Of a stretch of DNA of 64,000 nt, positions 36,091 to 44,902 are shown in pieces; position 1 is the first letter of the stretch, and the number at the start of each line of letters is the position of its first letter. The position numbers and the translations under genes are program-made. The notes below the pieces were generated by a model that was not told the DNA's origin, ran no database searches, and was given only the letters and a program-made list of their open reading frames with translations. Source of the stretch: Deinococcus hopiensis KR-140 (GTDB lineage Bacteria; Deinococcota; Deinococci; Deinococcales; Deinococcaceae); NCBI RefSeq assembly GCF_900176165.1, contig NZ_FWWU01000006.1, positions 186,001 through 250,000 of the forward strand, in the 5' to 3' direction.

Positions 36091-36516
36091 ATGCGTTCCT
36101 TCTTTCTGGCCCTGCCCCTCCTAGCGGCGCTTTCCACCGCCCAGGCAACTGTGCCGGCCCCTTTGAACGGCATCTGGGAGCTGACCCACTTCGCGCCAGC
36201 CTCCCGGGCCACTTCGCCTTTTTTAGGCGCGACGATGGTGATTGTGGGAGACCGCATCGGTGGAAAAGTGGGTTGCGGGTCCTACGAGGGCCGCATCACC
36301 GCAGATCTTGCCCGAGCCACCGTCCGCGTTGCGCCTGTCCCTCCCGCTCCAACTGTGCGCTGTCTCTACGCGGCCCCTGGTCCCCTGCATGAGGGGCTCA
36401 ACGCAACGGGCCGGTACATCATCAGTGGAGACACCAGGCTCCTGGTACTGTTCTCAAAGACGGGATGGTTGACCTTCAAGCGCATAGGGTACGTTACGCC
36501 AGCCAAGAAGCAGTGA
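36091..36516 (+). CDS. Secreted META-like domain protein
   Basis: 141 aa. MRSFFLALPLLAALSTAQA is a Sec signal peptide with an AQA cleavage site. The mature part LNGIWELTHF...MVIVGDRIGGKVGCGSYEGR and LARATVRVAPVPPAPTVRCL resembles META/HslJ-type beta domains (W-L-x-G-x-W start, GC-containing loop). Two cysteines may form a disulfide. The function is unknown; heat-shock and motility links are known only for distant relatives. The start at 36091 is chosen for the signal peptide. The gene is monocistronic and convergent with the protease gene. Confidence 0.6.
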   Translation: MRSFFLALPLLAALSTAQATVPAPLNGIWELTHFAPASRATSPFLGATMVIVGDRIGGKVGCGSYEGRITADLARATVRVAPVPPAPTVRCLYAAPGPLHEGLNATGRYIISGDTRLLVLFSKTGWLTFKRIGYVTPAKKQ

Positions 36517-36639
36517 CTCGGGCAGCGGCCCAGCGTGGCAACGGGAAAACACTTTCGGCAACGGTTCTCTTGCTGGCTTCTCGGCATATCTTTTGGGCTG
36601 AGCGAGAAGGTGAGCGGGATCAACCCCGCGGGGGGCGCC

Positions 36640-38592
36640 TCACCGGAGGGGTTGACCGCCCTTGTAGAAGGCGCGTTTCCCCTCCGGCCGGAGCCTCCGC
36701 TCGTCCTGCGCTTGGCTGGCCTTGGTCTGGAGAACCTTCCTCAGGTTCTCACGCAGTGCGTTTTGCCCACCGGCCGCCGTGGCCGCGAACGGCTGAAGGT
36801 TAATGTTCACGTTTCCCCGGTCGTGCCCCCGCAGGTCAACCAGGTCCCGGTAGGCCCCCACCGGCTCGCTGTCGTCGATTTCCAGATCGCCGTCGAGGTC
36901 CTGCCACGCCACCGCCTCATACAGACCCGGCGTGAGGCTGCTGTCGAACTTGTAGACGCTCCGCAGCGTGTCGCCACCGATTTCCTCGTACAGGCTGAGG
37001 TCCTCGTCCACATCGTTTTCGTTGCCTTCCCGCAGGTGGAGGGCGAACACGAGCGTTTTCAGCGGTGCGGCGGGCGGCTGGGGAAGGGGTTGCGGCGCAG
37101 GGGTAGGCTGGGGACCAGGCTGGGCCGTGCCCAGGGCCGCCGCCGCGTCCACCACTCCGGCACCGCAGCCGTTTTGCACACCGCAGTCTGCGGCACTCAG
37201 CCCTTGTGCCGTTCCCCGCAGGCGGGCGAGCACCTGCGCAGGCGTGATGCCCGGCTGCGCGCTTAACAGCAGCGCCGCCAGGCCAGCCACCTGCGGAGCC
37301 GCCATGCTCGTGCCGTTGTAGGGCGCATAGACGTAGTTCCCGTCCTCATCCTTAACCGTGGAATAGACGCCCCCAGGGTAGTCCTTTCCGCCCACCCTGA
37401 TCTTGAGCTTCGTGTTGCCGCCCGGAGCCATCACGTCGACCCGCGCACCATAGTTCGAGTACGGCGCGCGTTTGCCGTCGGGCCCAACTGCGCCCACGGT
37501 AATCACATGGTTGCAGTTGGCAGGCCAGGCGCCGCCTGCGTCCTCGTCCGAGTTGCCCGCCGCAGCTACCACCGTCACGCCCGCCTGCGCAAGCTCGCTG
37601 AACACCTGCTGCGAGAGATCGTCGCAGGGCTTGTCCCCGCCCAGGCTGAGGTTGATCACCGGGGCGGGATGGGCGTTGGTGGGGACGCCCTCCACCTCTC
37701 CGCCCGCCGCCCACCACACACCCTCCAGAATGTCGGTCAGGTTCCCGCCTCCCGAGACGCCGAGCACGCGTACCGGCACGATCTTCGCGCCCCAGCTCGC
37801 GCCCGTGATGCCTTCCGCGTTGTTGGCGGTGGCCGCGATGATGCCCGCCACGTGCGAGCCGTGGTAGCCCGAGTCGCCGCCCTCATCGTTGGCGTTGGCG
37901 TCGCGCCCGTCACCGTCGCCCCCGTTGGCGGCGTCGGAGATGAAGTCGTAGCCTGGCAGCAATTTGCCCACCAGGTCCGGGTGCTGCACCACGCCCGTGT
38001 CCACCACCGCCACCGTCACGTCCTGCCCGGTGGTCACGTCCCAGGCCCGCTCCATGTTCATCATCGACTGGTCCCACTGCAGCGCATGCAGGCGGTCATT
38101 GGGGGTGGCGAAGGCCCGCAGGGTGGTGTTGGGAATGACGCTCACCACGTCGGTGCGGGCCCCCAGGGCGGTGAGAACGCTTTGGACGGCGGGCGTGGCC
38201 TGGCCCTGAAGCGAACCACGAACGGCGCGGTAGAGGTGGTAGCCGAAAAACGTTCCTTGGTCCTGACGCTGCAAGGTGAGGGAGCCCACGCGCAACTCTG
38301 CGGCCTGGGCGGCGAGCGAGCCCGGCCTGAACTTGATGAGAAACCCGCCCCCGTCTGCTGTGGGGGCGGCCTGCCCGTAGCGCTCCATCCAGATCTGACG
38401 CCCCACGGTGCGCTGAAGGGAGGTCTGGCCTGAGGGGAGAGCCTGGGCCGAGCCGGTTTCCCCACCGGGGAGGCTTACGACGCCCCACATGGTCTGTTTG
38501 GCGGGGGTGGGCACAGGAGTAGAACCACCTCCGCAAGCGGTGAGCAGGCTGAGACCCAGGGCCAAGGACGCGCCCAAAACGTTTTTTCTCAT
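36640..38592 (-). CDS. Subtilisin-like serine protease, lipoprotein
   Basis: 650 aa. MRKNVLGASLALGLSLLTAC has a lipobox with the lipidated Cys20. A propeptide (about 30-170) with an inhibitor-I9-like fold precedes the S8 catalytic domain: D198 in VAVVDTGV, H244 in YHGSHVAG, oxyanion N347 in AAAGNSDED and S429 in NGTSMAAPQVAG. A Pro-rich spacer (about 490-510) leads to a beta domain of about 110 residues with acidic DxDGDLEIDDSEP-type repeats suggesting calcium. The ATG at 38592 follows GGGAGGTCACT, a proper ribosome site. It is expected to be exported, anchored by lipid, and to degrade external protein. Deinococci encode many such proteases. Confidence 0.92.
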   Translation of the reverse strand: MRKNVLGASLALGLSLLTACGGGSTPVPTPAKQTMWGVVSLPGGETGSAQALPSGQTSLQRTVGRQIWMERYGQAAPTADGGGFLIKFRPGSLAAQAAELRVGSLTLQRQDQGTFFGYHLYRAVRGSLQGQATPAVQSVLTALGARTDVVSVIPNTTLRAFATPNDRLHALQWDQSMMNMERAWDVTTGQDVTVAVVDTGVVQHPDLVGKLLPGYDFISDAANGGDGDGRDANANDEGGDSGYHGSHVAGIIAATANNAEGITGASWGAKIVPVRVLGVSGGGNLTDILEGVWWAAGGEVEGVPTNAHPAPVINLSLGGDKPCDDLSQQVFSELAQAGVTVVAAAGNSDEDAGGAWPANCNHVITVGAVGPDGKRAPYSNYGARVDVMAPGGNTKLKIRVGGKDYPGGVYSTVKDEDGNYVYAPYNGTSMAAPQVAGLAALLLSAQPGITPAQVLARLRGTAQGLSAADCGVQNGCGAGVVDAAAALGTAQPGPQPTPAPQPLPQPPAAPLKTLVFALHLREGNENDVDEDLSLYEEIGGDTLRSVYKFDSSLTPGLYEAVAWQDLDGDLEIDDSEPVGAYRDLVDLRGHDRGNVNINLQPFAATAAGGQNALRENLRKVLQTKASQAQDERRLRPEGKRAFYKGGQPLR

Positions 38593-39397
38593 AGTGACCT
38601 CCCGGAAGTGGAGCTGCCCCTGCGGGCCCTGCACTTCACATGGGGTTAAGGTAGGGACGGGAGAATGGTGAACGGATGACGCGGGAGCTGCGGGGGAGGA
38701 GCACCTTCCTGGCCTGATGCTCTGGGTAAAGGTCGGCGCCGGCCCTGGGTGGGGGATCAGAACGTTGGCCCGGCGCGGTCCAGTGACCCTGCTGTACGAC
38801 GCGCCCTGCGCGAGACGGACGACGCGGGCCTTGCCGCCGCTTCCCCGCTCGCCCACTTTCCGCCGGATACCGAGCATTTGCGGCGTGGTGGGCTTTTGGT
38901 GGCAGGAATTGTCCCGCGCGGCGGCCCAGGGTCCCAAACCGCTCCGGGCCCGAGTTTGCGCCACTGTCGGAAGCGCAGGTGGGAAAATGCCCGGAGGGCC
39001 AGGACGTTCCCGGGGGCCGCCGCATAGGGTAGGCGACGTTCACAACCTGACCGGGGAACAGCCCCAGCAGGCGCTTGTTCGAGTTCGACGTGGAGGGCGC
39101 GTCGAAAGACCAGCCCAGTCACCCTCTGGCCTCCACCTGGCCGGGCAGCCCGGCGGCCTTTCAGGCGCTGCGCTGCCGCCTGGCGGATGGGTGGATGCCC
39201 GCGATCAACTGGAGGGCGCGCAGACCGTTCGTGGAGAAGGCCCCGCCCACGAGCGGACCGGGTGGACTCTCCTGGACCAGACGCCTGAAGCCGTCCACCC
39301 GCTTCAGCGCTCTGCTGACCACCTGAGGAACGCTCCCCGACCGGCAGAGCGCAAAAGGTGGATGCAGGAGGGTTTTCCTCCAAACCGGGAAAGCCGC
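38593..39397. other. Intergenic, no gene supported
   Basis: Contains only overlapping shadow frames. Around 39075-39320 the plus strand reads HPLASTWPGSPAAFQALRCR followed by RLADGWMPAINWRA, which is somewhat protein-like but lacks a start and any recognisable family. Confidence 0.35.
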
Positions 39398-39619
39398 CTA
39401 CCGGCGCACGAACTCGCCGTACAGGTGATCGATGCACTCATCAATGCTGGCGAAGTAGCGGCGCGGGCCGCCCGCGCCTTCCCGCACCGAGGCCCGCCAT
39501 ACCGGGGGATAGCTGGGGCTGGGGCTGAGCACCTCGTTCGCGCCTTCGTGCCAGATGCGCAGGACATACACCCGTCCCTCCTGAGACAGACTGGATTCTT
39601 GTGGGTCTTGCCGTTCCAT
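39398..39619 (-). CDS. Small hypothetical protein
   Basis: 73 aa. MERQDPQESSLSQEGRVYVL, then RIWHEGANEVLSPSPSYPPV, then WRASVREGAGGPRRYFASID and ECIDHLYGEFVRR. The pattern (beta strand, WRASVRE, a helix after FASIDECIDHL) resembles short stand-alone proteins common in Deinococcus that have no known role. The ATG at 39619 has GGGAGG 5-6 nt upstream, which strongly supports translation. No signal peptide. Confidence 0.7.
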   Translation of the reverse strand: MERQDPQESSLSQEGRVYVLRIWHEGANEVLSPSPSYPPVWRASVREGAGGPRRYFASIDECIDHLYGEFVRR

Positions 39620-39639
39620 AGGGACCTCCCGGAGGGGCG

Positions 39640-40397
39640 CCAAACCTCTGCACTTCCCCTCGACGGGCCCACGTTATGGGGAAGACGATGATGCGCGCAT
39701 GACGCCGCGGCCGCCGTGTCATTCCCACATCATCCGGGGCCCTTTACGGTGCCGGACATGAGCCTCCTCAGGCCCACCCTGCTGCCCGGACTCCACGCGC
39801 TCACTGGTCCTCGGCGCGCAGGCGGCCTGGGCTGCACCCCCTTTTCTCCACCTTGGGCAAAGGGAGCCGACTGAACTTCACCCTGCTGAAGGCCAAGTAC
39901 AGCGGGAGCTGGCCTTCCGCACGCCGCAACGAGGCCCGTTCCCGCGCGTTTCAGACCGGCCTGTGCGGCTAACGCGCCGTGGGCTTCCAGTAGGGGGCCT
40001 TTCTGGAGGGCCGCCCCGCGGCCGGTCTCGGCGTCTTTTCCGACGGAGCCGGGCTGCTGCAGTCCCAGCGCGTCGTCACCCACCCGGACTGCCGGCGGAA
40101 GGGCCTGTGCGGCGCGCCGCCCTTCCTCGCGGAGCGGAGTGAACTTGCGAAGCTGCGCAGCAGGGGGGACGGAACGGATGATCCGCAAACTGTATGAGAG
40201 GCTGCGCTCCGCGTTGGGAGTGCACGTTCCAGCCAACGCCCAACTGTAGTTGTGTCTTTGAACGGCATCAAGAACACCGGGGCGTGTTCTCGGCCTGAAG
40301 GGTACGGGGACGGCTGGATTGGGAGACGCTCCCTCCGGGCATGTCTGCTGGCCAAGTGGATGCCTCCAGCGCACAGCGGTACCCATGAGGGTAACGG
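39640..40397. other. Intergenic with partial repeat, no gene
   Basis: No supported coding sequence. A partial copy of dispersed repeat family A lies at about 40131-40200. Confidence 0.35.
40131..40200 (+). repeat. Dispersed repeat family A, partial copy
   Basis: GGAGCGGAGTGAACTTGCGA, then GCAGCAGGGG and ACGGATGATCCGCAAACTGT followed by ATGAG. It matches the 3' half of the copies at 57179 and 58399. Confidence 0.55.
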
Positions 40398-41732
40398 TCA
40401 GTCCAGCGGGCCTAGACCCCCCAGCATCGCCAGGACCAGGTCTTTTTTTCTGCCCATCAGGGCACTGCTCAGGGCCGTCATGCCTTCTTCGGAAAGCGCG
40501 CTCAACCCCTCACGTTCGTCTGCCGTCAGATCCCGCCGGAACAGCATCTTGAAGGCGCTGATCAGCGCCTCGCGGCGATCTGCAGGTTGTTCCGGGACGG
40601 TCAGCAGGGGAAGCTGCTGGCCCAGCACGGCCGCCTTGCGGCGTGGAGCGGACCCCGCTCTGGTGCCGGCGGCCGTGCTGACAAGCACTGGCTTTTTTTC
40701 TTCGATATAGCGGTCCGGGCGCCGAACTGCATCGACCATCACAGCGGCCCGGCTCCGTGGAACGTAACCGTTGCTCATCCGCGCTTTGACGGCTTCAACG
40801 GCAGGCCGGATACGGTCAGGATGATCGGTCACAAGCGCTTCAGCGACGGGGCGGGTCACCCCCTGTTCCAGAAGGAGCGCCACCAGTTCGGGATCAGCGT
40901 GGGTCCTGTGGAAGTAGTACGTCAGGCGCGTCTTCATGCCGCGTCCGGCCCACGCCACGTCACGCAGGTAGCCGTTCTGGATCATGCGCTCATGGGCCCG
41001 GTGCAGGGTGTCTTTGGCACTGTCGATGCGCCCGGTGATGCCGCATGCGGAGAGCCAGTCGCTGAGGGTGACGCTCAGCTCTCCGGCCAGAGAGCCGTCC
41101 AGTTGTACGCGGTGGGCCTGTAAGACGCGGTAGAGGCTGCGCGCTCCAGGTTGACCCAGGCGTTCGAGCATCTCCGCGTCCAGCAACTGATAAGCGCCTG
41201 CTCGGATACTGGAGGCGAAGGCGGGCGTCAGGTAGATGCGCAGCGTGGCCTCAGGGTCAAGTTCTTGCGTTCCCACGGACGTTCGGAGCGCTTCGCGCAT
41301 GTCGACCTGTGAGAACAGACCGGTGATGCTTGTCTCGATTTTGGCCTGTGAGCGCGCGGTATTCCACTCGTAGCGGCTGTGGGTCCAGCGCACACCCTCG
41401 GTACGCAGCAGGCTCTCTTTAAGACGCGCGTACATTTCCCCGTTGGTTCCGTGTCCACTTAGCTTCAGCAGGCCGTAGGGCGTGGTCTCCACCAGACCGT
41501 TGTCAGGACACCCTGCCCAGAAAAAGAGCGTCTGAACGGCCAGCAGGACGTCGGCATCGATGCCGTGCGGACGTCCAAGCGCTGCACGGCCTTTGACCCG
41601 GTATTCGATGGATCCGATCTGGAATTCCTCTTCCCATTCCGTTGCAGTTATTGGAAGGTTGCGCAGGACGCTGATGACGCCGATGCGGCTCAGATCCAGT
41701 TCACTGATACGTTCGGGAGGCTCATTCCCCAT
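40398..41732 (-). CDS. repA: Plasmid replication initiator RepA
   Basis: A 444-aa initiator of the replication-initiator-protein-A class. The N-terminal half carries RISELDLSRIGVISVLRNLP, EFQIGSIEYRVKGRAALGRP, HGIDADVLLAVQTLFFWAG and LKLSGHGTNGEMYARLKESL. A central winged-helix part follows (RTEGVRWTHSRY, then LRIYLTPAFASSIRAGAYQL and RSLYRVLQAHR). The C-terminal half is variable and basic. It should bind the iterons about 100-600 bp upstream and recruit host DnaA/DnaB. The ATG at 41732 has a perfect TATAAT 5 nt upstream, so the mRNA is probably leaderless. Iteron occupancy of the adjacent DNA would couple initiation and autorepression. The stop at 40398 is followed by non-coding DNA. Confidence 0.88.
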   Translation of the reverse strand: MGNEPPERISELDLSRIGVISVLRNLPITATEWEEEFQIGSIEYRVKGRAALGRPHGIDADVLLAVQTLFFWAGCPDNGLVETTPYGLLKLSGHGTNGEMYARLKESLLRTEGVRWTHSRYEWNTARSQAKIETSITGLFSQVDMREALRTSVGTQELDPEATLRIYLTPAFASSIRAGAYQLLDAEMLERLGQPGARSLYRVLQAHRVQLDGSLAGELSVTLSDWLSACGITGRIDSAKDTLHRAHERMIQNGYLRDVAWAGRGMKTRLTYYFHRTHADPELVALLLEQGVTRPVAEALVTDHPDRIRPAVEAVKARMSNGYVPRSRAAVMVDAVRRPDRYIEEKKPVLVSTAAGTRAGSAPRRKAAVLGQQLPLLTVPEQPADRREALISAFKMLFRRDLTADEREGLSALSEEGMTALSSALMGRKKDLVLAMLGGLGPLD

Positions 41733-41737
41733 GATTG

Positions 41738-41743
41738 ATTATA
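41738..41743 (-). promoter_or_regulatory. repA -10 box (TATAAT), leaderless
   Basis: A consensus TATAAT on the minus strand ends 5 nt before the repA ATG, with no ribosome binding site. The tract upstream of it is T-rich and AT-rich and merges with the putative melting region. Confidence 0.6.
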
Positions 41744-41790
41744 TCTTCAAAGAAAAAGAAATAAAGATTGAATGATCATCATCAAGGAAA
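41744..41790. other. AT-rich tract, candidate DNA-unwinding element
   Basis: A run of A- and T-dominated sequence (including AAAGAAAAAGAAATAAAG) in otherwise GC-rich DNA lies between the repA promoter and the first iteron, where an origin melting region is expected. Confidence 0.55.
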
Positions 41791-41829
41791 CAGTCTCGGT
41801 GCCTGAGCGGCGGCTTTTCTCGTCTTTTC

Positions 41830-42342
41830 TCCAGACTCCTGCCGATACTTCTGGGGCTCAATTCCAGACTCCTGCCGACAGTTGGATTCCCAAATTCCAG
41901 ACTCCTGCCGACAGTTGGATTCCCAAATTCCAGACTCCTGCCGATAGCTTTTCCAGACTCCTGCCGGTACTTTGACTGGTCCTGCAGCCAATCTGAGGGG
42001 AGCTGAGAAGCCGAATTCCAGACTCCTGCCGACAGTTGGACTCCCGAATTCCAGACTCCTGCCGATAGCTGGATTCCCAAATTCCAGACTCCTGCCGATG
42101 GTGGGCGGTGCGCCCCTGAAGAGTGGTGTACACGGAAGTTTCAGCGCCTTTTCCAGACTCCTGCCGAGAGAAGGGACGGAGCAATTCCAGACTCCTGGCG
42201 ATACCCACCAAGCGCCTGAATTCCAGACTCCTGCCGACAGATGTGAGGTTCCCACCGGAAATTCCCGTTCTGGACTTACCTCTGGTGGGTCAATGGGACG
42301 CTGTTCATCCCGCACAGCCCACTTCTTCCAGACTCCTGGCGA
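41830..42342. repeat. Iteron array of the plasmid replication origin (12 copies)
   Basis: Twelve direct copies of TCCAGACTCCTGCCGA, mostly preceded by AAT, start at 41830, 41863, 41896, 41929, 41952, 42017, 42050, 42083, 42152, 42186, 42222 and 42327. Spacings are 33, 33, 33, 23, 65, 33, 33, 69, 34, 36 and 105 bp, close to whole helical turns. Copies at 42186 and 42327 have GGCGA instead of GCCGA. All share one orientation, next to repA. These are the probable RepA binding sites for initiation and copy control. Confidence 0.9.
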
Positions 42343-43792
42343 TACCCCGCGCAGGTAGGCGGCGCGGGCCTTTCAGGCACTCCTGGGCCGTCTCGGCGGC
42401 GAGACGGCCCAGCCCAGCAGAAGGTGGGCCTCGCCGAGAAGGCGCAAAGACCAGGGGCCCCGCATAATGCCTCGCAGGAACGGTAATATGTTCCCCTATC
42501 TCCTGGGGAAGGAGTTCCAGAAGTAAACGCCTTCCCCCTGAGGGAAACACCACGAGCGAACAGCGAACGAAAGAAACTGCCTCGGAAAAATGCCCCACGT
42601 ACGAACGCCCCACCCTCATGCCAATGGGAACATGGATCGCCCTGTCCCTGCCGGGAGGTGCCCGCTTCCCGGGTATGCCGCAGGATTTGCGGGAGTCTCA
42701 CTGAGATTTCCAGGGCCAGCAGCATGAACGGCAGCGCCCAGAATCCCTGGGCGCGCCGGTTGAGCCTGAGCGTCTGGGTACTCCGCTTGCTGCGCGACGC
42801 ATTCGCAACTTCCCGCGCGCTTCGTGTGGGAGACGACCCCCGGGCGCATCTGCAGCGCTGGCCGGCAAAGGCACGGTAGAGCGCGGACCTGAGCCCGGAA
42901 GCCCTGAGTGGCCTGCTGGACGCGGCTGCGTAGCTAACAGCACGGCTGTACCCGGGGTTGCGTAAGCGCGGCGCGGGGAAGACACGCGCGTACCTCAGTT
43001 ACCGTGCGTTGCAGCGGAGGGGCTTTCCGGCAGCCTTCATCAGCGGCCTGGCGCGCACCCCGCAGGGGTGCAGGGGCACACCTGGGCGGAGAATACGGTG
43101 GGCCTGATCCCTGAATACCGGGAACCGTTCAACCGGGAGCGGTTTGCTGTACAGATCGCGTATCCCCCGGCTGCCCTCCTGAAAGTTTGAGGGACCTTTG
43201 GGAAATTCAGGGAAGAAATGAAAAAGCCCCTCGCGACGAGCTCAAGCTGGAGCAGGGGACCTTCTTTGATGGCGTTACGGGCTGATAGGTGGAACTCACA
43301 GAGAAAGGGTATGGGCCCTGCATTCGCCCCTGGCTTTCTATGGCCCGCCGTTCTTTCCTTCTTTATCGCCCAGTAGGTCGCGCCCGCGCAGGCAGGTCAT
43401 GCAAGCTGTTCGGGCCATACTTCTGCAGTCGGGGTTTGACCCCGCCCGTGGAGGCCACCAGATCACGTGCCAGGATGCGCAGGGCCTGCGCCGGGAGATA
43501 GAGCGGCACAGGCTGATGGACCGACGCAGCAGCACGGCTGGCACCAGGATCACCAGCTCGCGGGCCGAGGTGCGTTTGATCTGAGGCAGCCTTTCGGACC
43601 AGGTCGTTGATGCGGGGCACCACTCCGTCCAGCAGGGCGGTCAGCTCGCCGCCGTCCACCGCGTCTCAACGGGCAGCGGCTGCCGGGACCCCTCGGGGCC
43701 GTGCTGCCAGACCTGCACCGCACCTTCACCGTGCCACTTTGAGGGTGGCTGCCCTCCCCCGTACCGCACGGGCGGGAGGGCACTCCTGTGGC
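42343..43792. other. Long region without a supported gene
   Basis: About 1.4 kb of shadow frames. Protein-like scraps include GAGKTRAYLSYRALQRRGFP and FISGLARTPQG (plus strand, about 42970-43070) and, on the minus strand, LTALLDGVVPRINDLVRKAA (about 43590-43650). A CCCCTCGCG...GCAGGGG hairpin with CTTCTTTG (43234-43268) could be a terminator. No family was assigned. Confidence 0.35.
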
Positions 43793-44269
43793 TCAGCCCT
43801 GTGGCGGGGGAGGGGCATAGACGAGCTCAAACCGCTCGCAGAACACGAGGCTTTCGCCGTTGAATTCAATGCCCAGCCGCTGGGCTTCCCGACCAAAGTA
43901 GCGTCTATGCCCTTCTTGCCAGACTTCCAGCGAACGGTCCCCTTCTGCTTCGTCCCATGCAAACGCTGCGTCAACAGCGGCGAAGGGGACGCGCCTCACC
44001 TCTACCGTTCGAATGATGGCCCTGGGCGTTCCCCGTCCGTCCAGGACAACTGAGACGTCTCCCGGCTGCGGTTCTGCCTCTCCGTCCAAGGCAAAACCCT
44101 CGACGAGTGTGGCCGTTGCCCGCTTTTCGCCGTAGAGAACAAGGGCAAGCAACTCGTCTTTCAAAGCGGGACTGTCCCCGAATGCAAAGACGTACTGTGG
44201 CTGGAACTGCTCTCCAGTCTGCTCTTCAGCTTGACGGACGAAGGCATGCACATGCGGGCTCAACTTCAT
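43793..44269 (-). CDS. ASCH-domain protein
   Basis: 158 aa. MKLSPHVHAFVRQAEEQTGE, FAFGDSPALKDELLALVLYG, EKRATATLVEGFALDGEAEP, QPGDVSVVLDGRGTPRAIIR, AFAWDEAEGDRSLEVWQEGH and RRYFGREAQRLGIEFNGESL match the ASCH fold (G-x-K-x-x-T and GDRSLExWxxxHxxYF). ASCH proteins of this type act on modified cytidines in RNA or bind RNA. The ATG at 44269 is not preceded by a ribosome site but by TACATT 7 nt upstream and TTGCTG 18 bp before that, a plausible leaderless promoter. The gene is monocistronic. Confidence 0.8.
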   Translation of the reverse strand: MKLSPHVHAFVRQAEEQTGEQFQPQYVFAFGDSPALKDELLALVLYGEKRATATLVEGFALDGEAEPQPGDVSVVLDGRGTPRAIIRTVEVRRVPFAAVDAAFAWDEAEGDRSLEVWQEGHRRYFGREAQRLGIEFNGESLVFCERFELVYAPPPPQG

Positions 44270-44276
44270 GGGGAGG

Positions 44277-44282
44277 AATGTA
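44277..44282 (-). promoter_or_regulatory. Putative leaderless promoter of the ASCH gene
   Basis: TACATT on the minus strand lies 7 nt before the ATG. TTGCTG lies 18 bp further upstream as a possible -35. Confidence 0.45.
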
Positions 44283-44361
44283 GTGCACATCCTTTGGGTG
44301 CAGCAATCCGTGCTTTGCGTAACCCTCAACAGCTCAGCAACTTCGTGTTGGAGGTACGCAG

Positions 44362-44407
44362 ATGACCCCTCCCGTCAGTTCCGACCTCGTGAAGGCCGCC
44401 CTTAAGA
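44362..44407 (+). pseudogene. 5' stub of a gene truncated by an IS remnant
   Basis: GGAGG and ATG at 44362 start MTPPVSSDLVKAALKSL in good coding style, after which the sequence becomes the end of an IS5-type remnant (GAGCCTTTCCGGAAGATGTT). Only about 15 codons remain. Identity unknown. Confidence 0.4.
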
Positions 44408-44590
44408 GCCTTTCCGGAAGATGTTTTCAGTGGTGCAACGGGGCCGGGTCTGCGTCAGCTGATGAGGCAAGCGCAAAGCCCGGATACAGGTTTTGACGCT
44501 TCTCCCAGCGCGTATGGATACGGCGGAAACGGTTGAACCAACGGTGGCTCACCTCGACCTTCCTGTGCAGAACGGACGCGCCTGACAGGA
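44406..44590 (-). mobile_element. IS5-type transposase C-terminal remnant
   Basis: The minus strand reads RKVEVSHRWFNRFRRIHTRW then EKRQNLYPGFALASSADADP, equivalent to the VERTFAWLNRFRRLHTRWEKR..YxGFL C-terminus of IS5-group DDE transposases, with the catalytic Glu lost. The outer end at about 44406 may be the element's terminal repeat. Confidence 0.6.
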
Positions 44591-44902
44591 CTCTGTCAGA
44601 GTTCAAGGCCGTGTAGGCGCAGGTTGCCGCGTCAGCGATGCTTTTGGCATGACAATTCCTCGAAGCTGGCAACGGGCGTTTGGCGGCTTCCTGTCCCCTT
44701 CCCTGAGCCTGCTGGACCAGGCAGCAGGCGTAGAGCCGCACGGTGCCGGTGCATCCAGGCCGCCCCGATCGTGTGCTGTGCACGCCACGTTCAGGCCGGG
44801 CGGCATAAGGCGATCCGCAAGACCCCCGGGGGCAGCAGCAGCACGCCGACCTCAATCGCGGTTTTCTTGCCCCATCCATAGCTATGGCGTCGATGGAGCT
44901 GC

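Noticed and set aside
37507..38433. 308-aa plus-strand frame
   Set aside because: Antisense to the subtilisin-like protease catalytic domain.
41740..42345. DnaA boxes at the origin
   Set aside because: No TTATNCACA-like match was found by eye on either strand in this stretch.
41782..42358. Regularly spaced repeats as a CRISPR array, and the long frames (177, 128, 117 aa) running through them
   Set aside because: The repeats are 16-19 bp, with spacers of only about 17 bp and often partly similar, and they lie next to repA with an AT-rich tract. That is an iteron origin. The frames are repeat artefacts.
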